DNA of 64,000 bases. It comes from Chryseobacterium luquanense (GTDB lineage Bacteria > Bacteroidota > Bacteroidia > Flavobacteriales > Weeksellaceae). A model generated the notes under the pieces. The model did not search any database. It was given only the letters and a program-made list of their open reading frames with translations, and was not told the origin of the DNA. The translations under genes and the position numbers were made by a program. Shown in pieces: positions 44,354 to 51,894 of this stretch. The DNA lies in NCBI RefSeq assembly GCF_026460945.1, contig NZ_JAOVZV010000018.1:62001-126000 (forward strand). Direction: 5' to 3'. Every line of letters starts with the position of its first letter. Positions within the stretch are counted from its first letter, which is position 1.

Positions 44354-46849
44354 ATGGAAAAATTAAAAAACTATATCCACGGCGAATGGGTGGAAGGCAC
44401 CGGAAACGGAATTCCTTTGTACAACGCTGTGACGGGAGAGCAGGTTGCCATTTCAGATACAGAAGGACTGAATTTTGAACAGGCTCTCGATTTCGGAAGA
44501 ACAGTCGGCTATAAAAATCTTTCATCCATGACATTTTACGATCGTGGGGAAATGTTGAAAAAAGTAGCACTGTGTCTTTTGGAAAGAAAGAAAAAATATT
44601 ACGATTTATCCTATAAAACCGGTGCAACTCACGCAGATTCATGGGTTGATATTGAAGGTGGTTTTGGAACATTTTTCACGTATTCAGGATTGGCAAAAAG
44701 AATGCTTCCGAATACACCGTTTTGGGTAGATGGGGAAACTCAGAAAATTTCTGCTAACGGAACTTTTCTCGGAACTCATATATTGACACCGAGTGAAGGA
44801 GTTTCTGTACAAATCAATGCATACAATTTTCCTGTTTGGGGAATGTTGGAAAAACTGTCGACCTCTTTATTGGCTGGTGTTCCAAGCATTGTGAAGCCTT
44901 CGCCTTACGGTTCTTATTTAACGAACGCTGTTTTTCAGGATATGATTGAAAGTGGCGTTCTTCCGGAAGGTGCGCTGCAACTGGTTTGCGGTGAGCCGGG
45001 AAATATTCTGGATTATGTTCAGGATGGCGATTCCGTATTGTTCACAGGTTCTGCTGCGACGGGTAGAAAATTAAAATCTTTACCATCCGTTTCAGGAAAT
45101 TCCGTTCGTTTCAACATGGAAGCCGATTCTCTGAACTGTTCAATCCTTGGATTGGATGCAAAACCGGGAACGCCGGAATTTGATTTGTTCATCAAAGAAG
45201 TTCGTACCGAAATGACGACTAAAGCCGGACAGAAATGTACAGCAATCAGAAGAATTTTGGTTCCTGAAAACTTAATTGGTGATGTCCAAAATGCTCTGTC
45301 AAAAGCTTTAGACCAGACAAAAATCGGAAACCCGCTAAGCAGAGAAACAAGAATGGGTTCTTTGGTTGGCAAACAGCAGTATGACGAGGTTTTAAGAAAA
45401 GTAGACATTCTAAAAACTGAAAACGAACTGATTTATGACGGAAAGCATGAGTTGGTAGATGCAGATTATGACAATGGCGCATTTATGTCTCCGAAACTGT
45501 TCTTGAATGACTCTCCGTTTACCAAAAATATCTCTCACGATGTCGAAGCTTTCGGTCCGGTTTCTACGCTGATGCCTTACAAAGATGCGGATGAAGCGGC
45601 TGCTTTGGCTAAAAGAGGAAAAGGAAGTTTGGTAGGTTCAATCGTTTCTTACGATGAAAAATTTGTAGCCGAAACGTCATGGAAAATGGCTTCTCAGCAC
45701 GGAAGAATTTTCGTATTAAACAGAGACAATGCAAAAGAGAGTACAGGTCACGGATCTCCGCTTCCGACTTTGATGCACGGTGGTCCGGGAAGAGCTGGTG
45801 GTGGCGAGGAAATGGGCGGACTGAACGGTCTTCATTTCTTCCTTCAAAAAACGGCCATTCAGGGTTCACCGGATATTTTGACGGCGATTACAAAAGTGTA
45901 TCAGCAAGGCGCTGAGAAAAAATATTCAGACAAACATCCTTTCCAAAAGTACTTTGAGGAAGTTGAGGTTGGGGATTCTCTGGAAACAGCAGGAAGAACG
46001 GTTACGGATGCAGATATTGTGAACTTCTCCAATGTTTCGTGGGATCATTTCTACGCACATACAGATGCGACAAGTTTATCAGGAACGATTTTCGATAAAA
46101 CCGTTGCCCACGGATATTTTATCCTTTCTGCAGCCGCCGGATTGTTTGTTTCAGGTAAAAAAGGTCCTGTTATCGCCAATTACGGATTGGAAAACTGTTC
46201 GTTCTTCAAACCGGTTTATGCAGGAGATACGATTACCGTTTATTTAACGGCAAAAGAAAAAATCAACCGAGGTGTGAAAGGAAGAAATATTCCTTCAGGC
46301 GTTGTAAAATGGTTGGTTGAAGTAGTAAACCAAAGAAATGAGGTGGTTTGTGTAGCGACAATTTTAACGTTGGTGGCAAAACATTCTCCATTTATCGATT
46401 TTAAAGTTCAGAATATTCAGAAAAAACTAAATGCACTGACCGAAAAAACGCAACCTATTTTTGGAGATTTCACCCCGCAATTGATGGTTGAACATTTGGA
46501 AGAAGTTCTAAGAAACGGTTTTGGTGATTTGAAGCCACAGGATTTTGATGGAATTCCGGAAGAAAAATTAGAAAAACTTCAGGATTGGCTGTACACAGAT
46601 AAAAAGATCCGTCCGGGAGCGCAATATCCTTTATGGAAAGAAGGCGAAGTTCCTCAGAATAAACATAAAAATCTGGATGCCGCTAAAACGCAGTTAATAG
46701 AAACGCTAAAAGAGTTTACGGTCTATTTCAAGGAAAATCCTTTTGCAGAACATTATAATCCACGATTCGGGCATTTAAATAAAGAGATGATGGAGCTTTT
46801 CCAGAGAAAGCACTTTACACATCATTTTGAGCAGTTTGGATTGATTTAA
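44354..46849 (+). CDS. paaZ: PaaZ oxepin-CoA hydrolase/aldehyde dehydrogenase with extra C-terminal domain
   Basis: 831 aa. The aldehyde dehydrogenase domain (about 1-510) has the Glu in FNMEADSLNC and the catalytic Cys in KAGQKCTAIRR. A MaoC-like hydratase domain (about 530-675) has DIVNFSNVSWDHFYAHTD. It opens the oxepin ring and oxidises the aldehyde. A third region (about 690-831) with PQLMVEHLEEVLRNG and FGHLNKEMMELFQRKH looks like a DinB-like DUF1569 four-helix domain, absent from the 681-aa E. coli enzyme. Terminator follows. Confidence 0.93.
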   Translation: MEKLKNYIHGEWVEGTGNGIPLYNAVTGEQVAISDTEGLNFEQALDFGRTVGYKNLSSMTFYDRGEMLKKVALCLLERKKKYYDLSYKTGATHADSWVDIEGGFGTFFTYSGLAKRMLPNTPFWVDGETQKISANGTFLGTHILTPSEGVSVQINAYNFPVWGMLEKLSTSLLAGVPSIVKPSPYGSYLTNAVFQDMIESGVLPEGALQLVCGEPGNILDYVQDGDSVLFTGSAATGRKLKSLPSVSGNSVRFNMEADSLNCSILGLDAKPGTPEFDLFIKEVRTEMTTKAGQKCTAIRRILVPENLIGDVQNALSKALDQTKIGNPLSRETRMGSLVGKQQYDEVLRKVDILKTENELIYDGKHELVDADYDNGAFMSPKLFLNDSPFTKNISHDVEAFGPVSTLMPYKDADEAAALAKRGKGSLVGSIVSYDEKFVAETSWKMASQHGRIFVLNRDNAKESTGHGSPLPTLMHGGPGRAGGGEEMGGLNGLHFFLQKTAIQGSPDILTAITKVYQQGAEKKYSDKHPFQKYFEEVEVGDSLETAGRTVTDADIVNFSNVSWDHFYAHTDATSLSGTIFDKTVAHGYFILSAAAGLFVSGKKGPVIANYGLENCSFFKPVYAGDTITVYLTAKEKINRGVKGRNIPSGVVKWLVEVVNQRNEVVCVATILTLVAKHSPFIDFKVQNIQKKLNALTEKTQPIFGDFTPQLMVEHLEEVLRNGFGDLKPQDFDGIPEEKLEKLQDWLYTDKKIRPGAQYPLWKEGEVPQNKHKNLDAAKTQLIETLKEFTVYFKENPFAEHYNPRFGHLNKEMMELFQRKHFTHHFEQFGLI

Positions 46850-46873
46850 ATTAATAAAAGTATACCAATTGAG

Positions 46874-46908
46874 CAGTGTAACAATTTTGTTGCACTGTTT
46901 TTTTTATA
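46874..46908 (+). terminator. Terminator of paaZ and the paa operon
   Basis: Stem CAGTGTAACAA/TTGTTGCACTG (one wobble) at 46874-46897 with a run of nine T behind it. Confidence 0.88.
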
Positions 46909-46993
46909 ATCTTTTGTTAAACTGCTTTTTGTATTTCACCTTATGATTTTTATTCCTTATTTTCAAACTTAAAATCAATTCAAAATATTTATC

Positions 46994-47728
46994 ATGGAAA
47001 AAAATTGGCAGCAGAAATACGAAGAGGTAAAAGATATTCTTATTTGTCCAACAGATTTAGAATCTTATTTTACTTCTGAAGAAATTGCTGGAGAGAAAAT
47101 GGAAGTCATGGAAATAGGAGACGTTTCTCTTCCTTCAGGAAAAGTGGTGGTAAGAGATCCGTTGGTTTCTCTGAACGCCAATCAATCTCCTTATTTTGTT
47201 CAGGCTCCGAAAGGGAATTTTCCTGTTACAATTGCTGTTGTGAAATCCGAAGATTGGGGCGACCGATATGCCGTTGTAAAAGTTGAATTTACCAAAGAAA
47301 AACCTATTATTTACAGAGAAGCTTTAGTAGGAATCGAGGAGTTGGAAGACGTAACTGAAGATGATTTTTTTGGTTTCGGAGTAGATGCAGGTTTGGGTTG
47401 TATCACTGATTCAGAAGTTCTTCCTTTCGTAGATAAATTTGTGGATGAAACTGATGTTGATAATCTTTACGATGATTATTTTGCTGAACTTTTTGCACAA
47501 AGCTATAAAGACAATCCAAACAACCAGAGAGATGCAGGAGATTGGATCAATTGGAAAGTACCAAACACGACTTATCAGATTCCGATGTTTGCAAGTGGTT
47601 TTGGGGATGGGGAATATCCTGTATATTTTGGATATGATGCTAATGAAAATATTTGTGGGCTATATATTCAGTTTATTGATATTGAATTGGCTCTAAGTGA
47701 AGAAGGTGACGAAGAAGATGTAGAATAA
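46994..47728 (+). CDS. DUF4241 domain protein
   Basis: 244 aa, soluble and acidic, with the DUF4241 pattern (GDVSLPSGKVVVRDPL, DWGDRYAVVKVEF, GFGVDAGLGCITD, FASGFGDGEYPVYFGYD). The family is uncharacterised, though it occurs near toxin-immunity genes in some bacteria. The next ATG is 3 nt behind the stop. Confidence 0.88.
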   Translation: MEKNWQQKYEEVKDILICPTDLESYFTSEEIAGEKMEVMEIGDVSLPSGKVVVRDPLVSLNANQSPYFVQAPKGNFPVTIAVVKSEDWGDRYAVVKVEFTKEKPIIYREALVGIEELEDVTEDDFFGFGVDAGLGCITDSEVLPFVDKFVDETDVDNLYDDYFAELFAQSYKDNPNNQRDAGDWINWKVPNTTYQIPMFASGFGDGEYPVYFGYDANENICGLYIQFIDIELALSEEGDEEDVE

Positions 47729-47731
47729 TAT

Positions 47732-48421
47732 ATGAATAAAACTTTCGCTGATCAAGTTGTCGCATTCAATCAAAATTTAAAATATGATGGAAATCTTCCT
47801 AGTGATTTTCAGGTTTTAAATCCATATTTAGACAATCCTGAAACGATGATTGTCATGGAAAAGTTTTATCATAAATATTATAATGATTCAAATCAGCGCA
47901 AATTTTTGATTGGAATTAATCCAAGCCGTCACGGAGCAGGTGTTACAGGAGTTCCGTTTACCGATACAAAACGTATGGAAAGCGTTTGCGGAATTAAAAT
48001 GCAATTTGCTTACACGCACGAAATTTCTTCGGTTTTCGTATATGATATGATTGAATCTTATGGTGGTGTAAAAGAATTCTACAAAGATATTTACATCAAT
48101 TCACCTTTTCCTTTGGCAATTGTAAGAAAATCTAAAGGAAGCTGGATTAATGCAAATTATTACGATGACAAAGAGCTTTTCAAAGATGTAAAAGATTTTA
48201 TGATTGATTCTCTGAAGAAACACATCAGCTTAAATCTCAATACTTCGGAAGTTTTTATTTTAGGCAAAAAGAATGCGGAATTTATTTCAAAATTAAATCA
48301 GGAAGCCAATCTTTTTGATAAAATGACCGTTTTGGAGCATCCGAGATATATTCAGCAATATAAATCCAAAGAAAAAGATTTGTATATTGATAAGTATATT
48401 TTAGCACTAAAAAATAATTGA
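47732..48421 (+). CDS. SMUG2-like uracil-DNA glycosylase family protein
   Basis: 229 aa. Active-site-like motif GINPSRHGAGVTGVPFTD (about 69-86) and a second motif LEHPRYIQQYKSK near the C-terminus, as in the SMUG2/DUF4918 group described from Pedobacter. Likely removes uracil or related bases from DNA. Confidence 0.88.
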   Translation: MNKTFADQVVAFNQNLKYDGNLPSDFQVLNPYLDNPETMIVMEKFYHKYYNDSNQRKFLIGINPSRHGAGVTGVPFTDTKRMESVCGIKMQFAYTHEISSVFVYDMIESYGGVKEFYKDIYINSPFPLAIVRKSKGSWINANYYDDKELFKDVKDFMIDSLKKHISLNLNTSEVFILGKKNAEFISKLNQEANLFDKMTVLEHPRYIQQYKSKEKDLYIDKYILALKNN

Positions 48422-48442
48422 TTCACCGATAAAATTTTATTT

Positions 48443-49207
48443 ATGCCTTGGAATCCCGAAATCTACAACCAGTTTAAAAACATCCGTTATCAACCGTTTT
48501 TTGATTTAATTGAAAATATTTCTTCTGATGGTTTAAAAAAAGCAATCGACATCGGCTGTGGAACGGGCGAACAAACTCATATTTTATCAGAAAAATTTAC
48601 AGATGCCATTTTTTTAGGAATCGATTCTTCCGCAGAGATGCTTGAAAAATCTACTGGTTTTGAAAATGAAAGACTAAGTTTTAAGCAAAAAACAATTGAA
48701 GAGTTGTATGATTTAGAGGAAAAATGGGATTTGATATTCAGTAACGCTGCTTTACAATGGTCAGATAATCATGAGGAATTATTCCCAAAACTGCTTTCAT
48801 TGCTAAATGAAAACGGACAGTTTGCTGTACAAATGCCGGTTCAGTCTGAGAATATCCTTAATCAGATTTTATTTCAGATGGCTTCGGAAGAACCTTACCA
48901 AACTCAGCTTCAAAGTTGGAACAGAGTTTCTCCGGTTTTAAGTTTGGATGAGTATGCAAAAATGATGTTTGATGGTGGTTTGAAAGATTTAAATATCTCC
49001 ATGAAAGTTTATCCGATTATTGCCGATGATGCTGAAAAACTATTTCAGTTTATTTCTGGTTCGGCTTTGATTCCATATTTGGAAATATTAGATCAAGATA
49101 ATCAGGAGAAATTTATCTCTGAATATAAAAAACGTATTGTCGAAAAATTTGGAAAGTTTCCTGCTATTTACGCTTTCAAAAGGATTTTAATATACGGAAG
49201 GAAATAG
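48443..49207 (+). CDS. Class I SAM methyltransferase, trans-aconitate methyltransferase-like
   Basis: 254 aa. SAM-binding motif AIDIGCGTGEQTHIL (about 35-49), acidic residue in GIDSSAEML, and IFSNAALQWSDNHEEL, typical of Tam-like enzymes. Substrate could be trans-aconitate or another small acid. Followed by a terminator. Confidence 0.85.
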   Translation: MPWNPEIYNQFKNIRYQPFFDLIENISSDGLKKAIDIGCGTGEQTHILSEKFTDAIFLGIDSSAEMLEKSTGFENERLSFKQKTIEELYDLEEKWDLIFSNAALQWSDNHEELFPKLLSLLNENGQFAVQMPVQSENILNQILFQMASEEPYQTQLQSWNRVSPVLSLDEYAKMMFDGGLKDLNISMKVYPIIADDAEKLFQFISGSALIPYLEILDQDNQEKFISEYKKRIVEKFGKFPAIYAFKRILIYGRK

Positions 49208-49229
49208 TTTAAACTTTCTTAAAAAAATA

Positions 49230-49257
49230 AATTCCCCTTTGTTGGGGAATTTTCATT
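49230..49257 (+). terminator. Terminator of the DUF4241-methyltransferase unit
   Basis: Stem AATTCCCC/GGGGAATT (49230-49237, 49244-49251) with loop TTTGTT and a short T-rich tail. Confidence 0.75.
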
Positions 49258-49449
49258 TATGTCTAGAATCGTTTTTTGAAAACATTTAGTATTTAATAAA
49301 AGTTCTCATGGGAATTAGCTTGAATACTTCTATTACAAAATAACAGATTTCCGGTAGAAGGCAATAGAGTATAAATACCTATTTTTAAAATCAGTATTTA
49401 TAAGGATTGAGATTTTAATATAGAAATATTGTGCATTAAATTTTTTAAC

Positions 49450-49463
49450 CGAACAATTGTTAG
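49450..49463 (+). promoter_or_regulatory. PaaR-like operator before the enoyl-CoA hydratase gene
   Basis: CGAACAATTGTTAG fits CNAACANNTGTTNG exactly, as does the site at 32078-32091. The flanking bases agree as well (ACC before CTAACA becomes AC before CGAACA, and T after TTAG). It directly abuts the -7 box, so binding would block RNA polymerase. Confidence 0.65.
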
Positions 49464-49471
49464 TATTTTTG
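49464..49471 (+). promoter_or_regulatory. -7 box of the enoyl-CoA hydratase gene
   Basis: TATTTTTG fits TAnnTTTG, 23 nt before the ATG. Confidence 0.6.
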
Positions 49472-49494
49472 TTTAAATCAATATCAGACAACTA

Positions 49495-50259
49495 ATGAGC
49501 GATTTCGTAACATCAGAAATTAAAAACAATATTGCCGAAATAACTTTCGGAACTGCAAAAAGCAATGCTCTACCGGGAGCAATTCTTGAAAAATTGGCTC
49601 AAACTATTCTTGAAGAAGGAGCAAAAAGCGAAGTAAAAGCAATTCTTGTAAAAAGTGAAGGTGAAAAAGCTTTCTGTGCAGGAGCAAGTTTTGATGAACT
49701 TTTAGCTATTGAAGAATTGGAAGCATCTACAAAATTTTTCGGAGGTTTTGCTAAAGTTTTAAATGCAATGAGAAATTGCGGTAAAATTGTTGTCGTAAGA
49801 GTTCAGGGAAAAACAACCGGTGGTGGAGTAGGATTGGCTTGTGGAGCAGATTATTGTTTTGCAACTAAAGATTCTGCTTTGGCTTTAACGGAAATTAATT
49901 TAGGAATCGGTCCGTTTGTAATTGGTCCATATGTTGAAAGAAAAATTGGGAAATCTCAGTTTTCGGCAATGGCAATTGATGCAGATTTCAGGTCTGCAGA
50001 ATGGGCAGAACAGCACAATATTTATCATTCGGTTTCTGATACAGTTGCAGAAATGGATTCTAAACTGGAGAAATTTATGACCACTCTTTCCTCAAGAAGT
50101 GAAGATGCTTTAGCTTTAATTAAAAAAGTTTCTTGGGAAGGAACTGAGTATTTCAACGAATTAATGCCAGCAAGAATTCACATGAGTGCAAGTTTGATTT
50201 TGGAAGATTCTGCAAAGAAAAATATAGAAGCAATTAAAGAAAGATTAAGAGCTAAATAA
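49495..50259 (+). CDS. Enoyl-CoA hydratase/isomerase family protein, possible PaaF
   Basis: 254 aa crotonase fold. Oxyanion-hole motifs KAFCAGASFDELLA and GKTTGGGVGLACGAD, first catalytic Glu in ALTEINLGIG (about 140). The place of the second Glu in rat enoyl-CoA hydratase (AMEM) seems to be SAMAI, so it may hydrate poorly or use another acid. The shared operator with the paa operon and the lack of paaF there make it a candidate 2,3-dehydroadipyl-CoA hydratase. Confidence 0.85.
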   Translation: MSDFVTSEIKNNIAEITFGTAKSNALPGAILEKLAQTILEEGAKSEVKAILVKSEGEKAFCAGASFDELLAIEELEASTKFFGGFAKVLNAMRNCGKIVVVRVQGKTTGGGVGLACGADYCFATKDSALALTEINLGIGPFVIGPYVERKIGKSQFSAMAIDADFRSAEWAEQHNIYHSVSDTVAEMDSKLEKFMTTLSSRSEDALALIKKVSWEGTEYFNELMPARIHMSASLILEDSAKKNIEAIKERLRAK

Positions 50260-50292
50260 GCTAACTCAATCTAATTTATCGGAAAAAACATG

Positions 50293-50324
50293 AAAACACC
50301 CTTTTTAAAAAGGGTGTTTTTCCT
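50293..50324 (+). terminator. Terminator of the hydratase gene
   Basis: AAAACACCCTTTTT and its reverse complement abut (50293-50306, 50307-50320), giving a stem with a small A/T loop followed by T. Confidence 0.85.
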
Positions 50325-50348
50325 TTAAAATGTGGCTTTCTGCAAATG

Positions 50349-50356
50349 TAATTTTG
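50349..50356 (+). promoter_or_regulatory. -7 box of the lipoprotein gene
   Basis: TAATTTTG fits TAnnTTTG; the ATG follows 30 nt later. Confidence 0.5.
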
Positions 50357-50386
50357 TAATCAAATAATTTATAAAACCTAAACATT

Positions 50387-51124
50387 ATGAAAGCAAGATT
50401 TTTTTTAGCACTATTTTCTGTTGCAACTTTAGCTTTAAGCTGTAGTAACAATGACGATGATGAACAAATTGCACCCCAACCTGAAGCATTTACTTTTAGC
50501 GCTGTGACGGGGATGAGTACAGGGACTACTTCTGTTGCAGGAACTGCTGTACCTGCAGGATATACATGGAGTGAAGTAAAAGCGCCTCAAAGTACTTGGG
50601 GGCTTAACGGAACGATTACTGACCGTATGCTTGCAGACGATTTTCAGGTTCCTGCGGGTGAAAAATGGAATATACAGAACTTCTATTTCTATGCCTATCA
50701 AACAGGTTTTTCAGGAGCTACATTTCCGGTAAGTGAATTTTATTTTGAAATATATTCTTCTGATCCTTCAATTGCAGGAGCTGTGAAAGTGTACGGTGAT
50801 ATAACCACAAATCGATACGCCTCGTCTGAGGAAACAAAATGGTACAGAATATTACAAGGACAAGCGGATAATACGACCAGAAAAATTTATAAAATGAAAA
50901 TAAATGCACCGGATCTTAATTTGTCTTCAGGTACTTATTGGATAAAATGGGGATCAAAAACTTCTACAGGAACTCATTTCTATCCTCAGTTTCCTCATGA
51001 TGCAACCAAAATAAATAATGCACAGCAATTTGTAGTTTCAAACTCAACATGGGTAAATTTGGATGATGGCGGACAAAGAGTAAGTATGCCATTTGAAATT
51101 TCGGGAACCAAACTTCCAAACTAA
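50387..51124 (+). CDS. Lipoprotein, unrecognised family
   Basis: 245 aa. A lipoprotein signal (lipobox ATLALSC, Cys19) followed by SNNDDDE, an acidic stretch that in Bacteroidota favours export to the surface. The mature part is beta-rich with many Thr, Ser and aromatic residues (TYWIKWGSKTSTGTHFYPQF). It looks like a secreted beta-sandwich protein. Single gene with its own promoter and terminator. Confidence 0.8.
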   Translation: MKARFFLALFSVATLALSCSNNDDDEQIAPQPEAFTFSAVTGMSTGTTSVAGTAVPAGYTWSEVKAPQSTWGLNGTITDRMLADDFQVPAGEKWNIQNFYFYAYQTGFSGATFPVSEFYFEIYSSDPSIAGAVKVYGDITTNRYASSEETKWYRILQGQADNTTRKIYKMKINAPDLNLSSGTYWIKWGSKTSTGTHFYPQFPHDATKINNAQQFVVSNSTWVNLDDGGQRVSMPFEISGTKLPN

Positions 51125-51160
51125 AGAAAATTATAAAAAATTTAAATAACCAAATCACAA

Positions 51161-51193
51161 AAAACCATTCTGAATTCAGAATGGTTTTTTTTT
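51161..51193. terminator. Bidirectional terminator
   Basis: A perfect palindrome, AAAACCATTCTGAA (51161-51174) abutting TTCAGAATGGTTTT (51175-51188), with T runs on the plus side. It lies between convergent genes. A short tandem word, CAACTGTT three times, follows at 51227-51248. Confidence 0.85.
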
Positions 51194-51239
51194 ATAGGAT
51201 TGTTTTCAAAAAATTAGATTTAATCAACTGTTCAACTGT

Positions 51240-51782
51240 TCAACTGTTTTTATATTCTGATTTTAGCAAAGAGTATAAAACTGAATCTTCAAAAACTCCA
51301 TCAACCAAATAATGTCCACGAACAATACCTTCTTTTGTAAAACCAAAGTAATCCAATAGTTTTTTTGAAGGCGTATTATTTTCGTCAATTAATGCTTCAA
51401 TTCTGTTCAGATCCAATTCCTGAAAACCATACTCAATCACTTTTTGAAGAGCTTCTTTCATAAATCCTTTATTTTTAAACTCATCAGAATTTAAAGCATA
51501 ACCCACTTCTGCACGATGATGTTGCGGATTCCAAGAGTGAAAACCACAATTTCCGATGATGGTGTTGCTTTCTTTTTCTACAATCTGAAAATTCAGCATC
51601 TTTTGATTATAAGATTCATAACCTTTTTGATAAATTTTTTTCTGACGGACAAACTCCTCATCAGTAACACCTAATATTTTCTTGATTTCGTCATCGTTAC
51701 TCAACTCAAAAATTTTGTTCATTATTTGTGAATCAAGTTTTTTTATTAATAAACGTTCTGTTTGTATCGTTTCAAATGTCAT
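51240..51782 (-). CDS. GNAT-family N-acetyltransferase, RimJ/RimL type
   Basis: 180 aa. Typical start FETIQTERLLIKKLD, the acetyl-CoA strand region RAEVGYALNSDEFKNKGFMKEAL, and NRIEALIDENNTPSKKLLDYFGF. Likely acetylates the N-terminus of a protein or a small amine. A -7-like box TAAATTTG lies on the minus strand at 51821-51828. Confidence 0.92.
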   Translation of the reverse strand: MTFETIQTERLLIKKLDSQIMNKIFELSNDDEIKKILGVTDEEFVRQKKIYQKGYESYNQKMLNFQIVEKESNTIIGNCGFHSWNPQHHRAEVGYALNSDEFKNKGFMKEALQKVIEYGFQELDLNRIEALIDENNTPSKKLLDYFGFTKEGIVRGHYLVDGVFEDSVLYSLLKSEYKNS

Positions 51783-51820
51783 TTTCTTTCTTTTAAATAA
51801 TTATTTTCTTTCTGATTATG

Positions 51821-51828
51821 CAAATTTA
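51821..51828 (-). promoter_or_regulatory. -7 box of the GNAT gene
   Basis: TAAATTTG on the minus strand (complement of 51821-51828), 38 nt before the ATG. Confidence 0.45.
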
Positions 51829-51894
51829 GCAGATATAAAACAGTAAAATAAAATCTGCTTAATCCGAAATATCTGCGTGAGATTCATTAGGATT

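Noticed and set aside
45019..45408. Minus-strand frames opposite paaZ
   Set aside because: Overlap the aldehyde dehydrogenase domain; no start context or protein-like pattern.
51227..51248. CAACTGTT tandem as a phase-variable repeat
   Set aside because: Three copies only, located behind the GNAT gene between convergent genes, so it cannot switch a reading frame.
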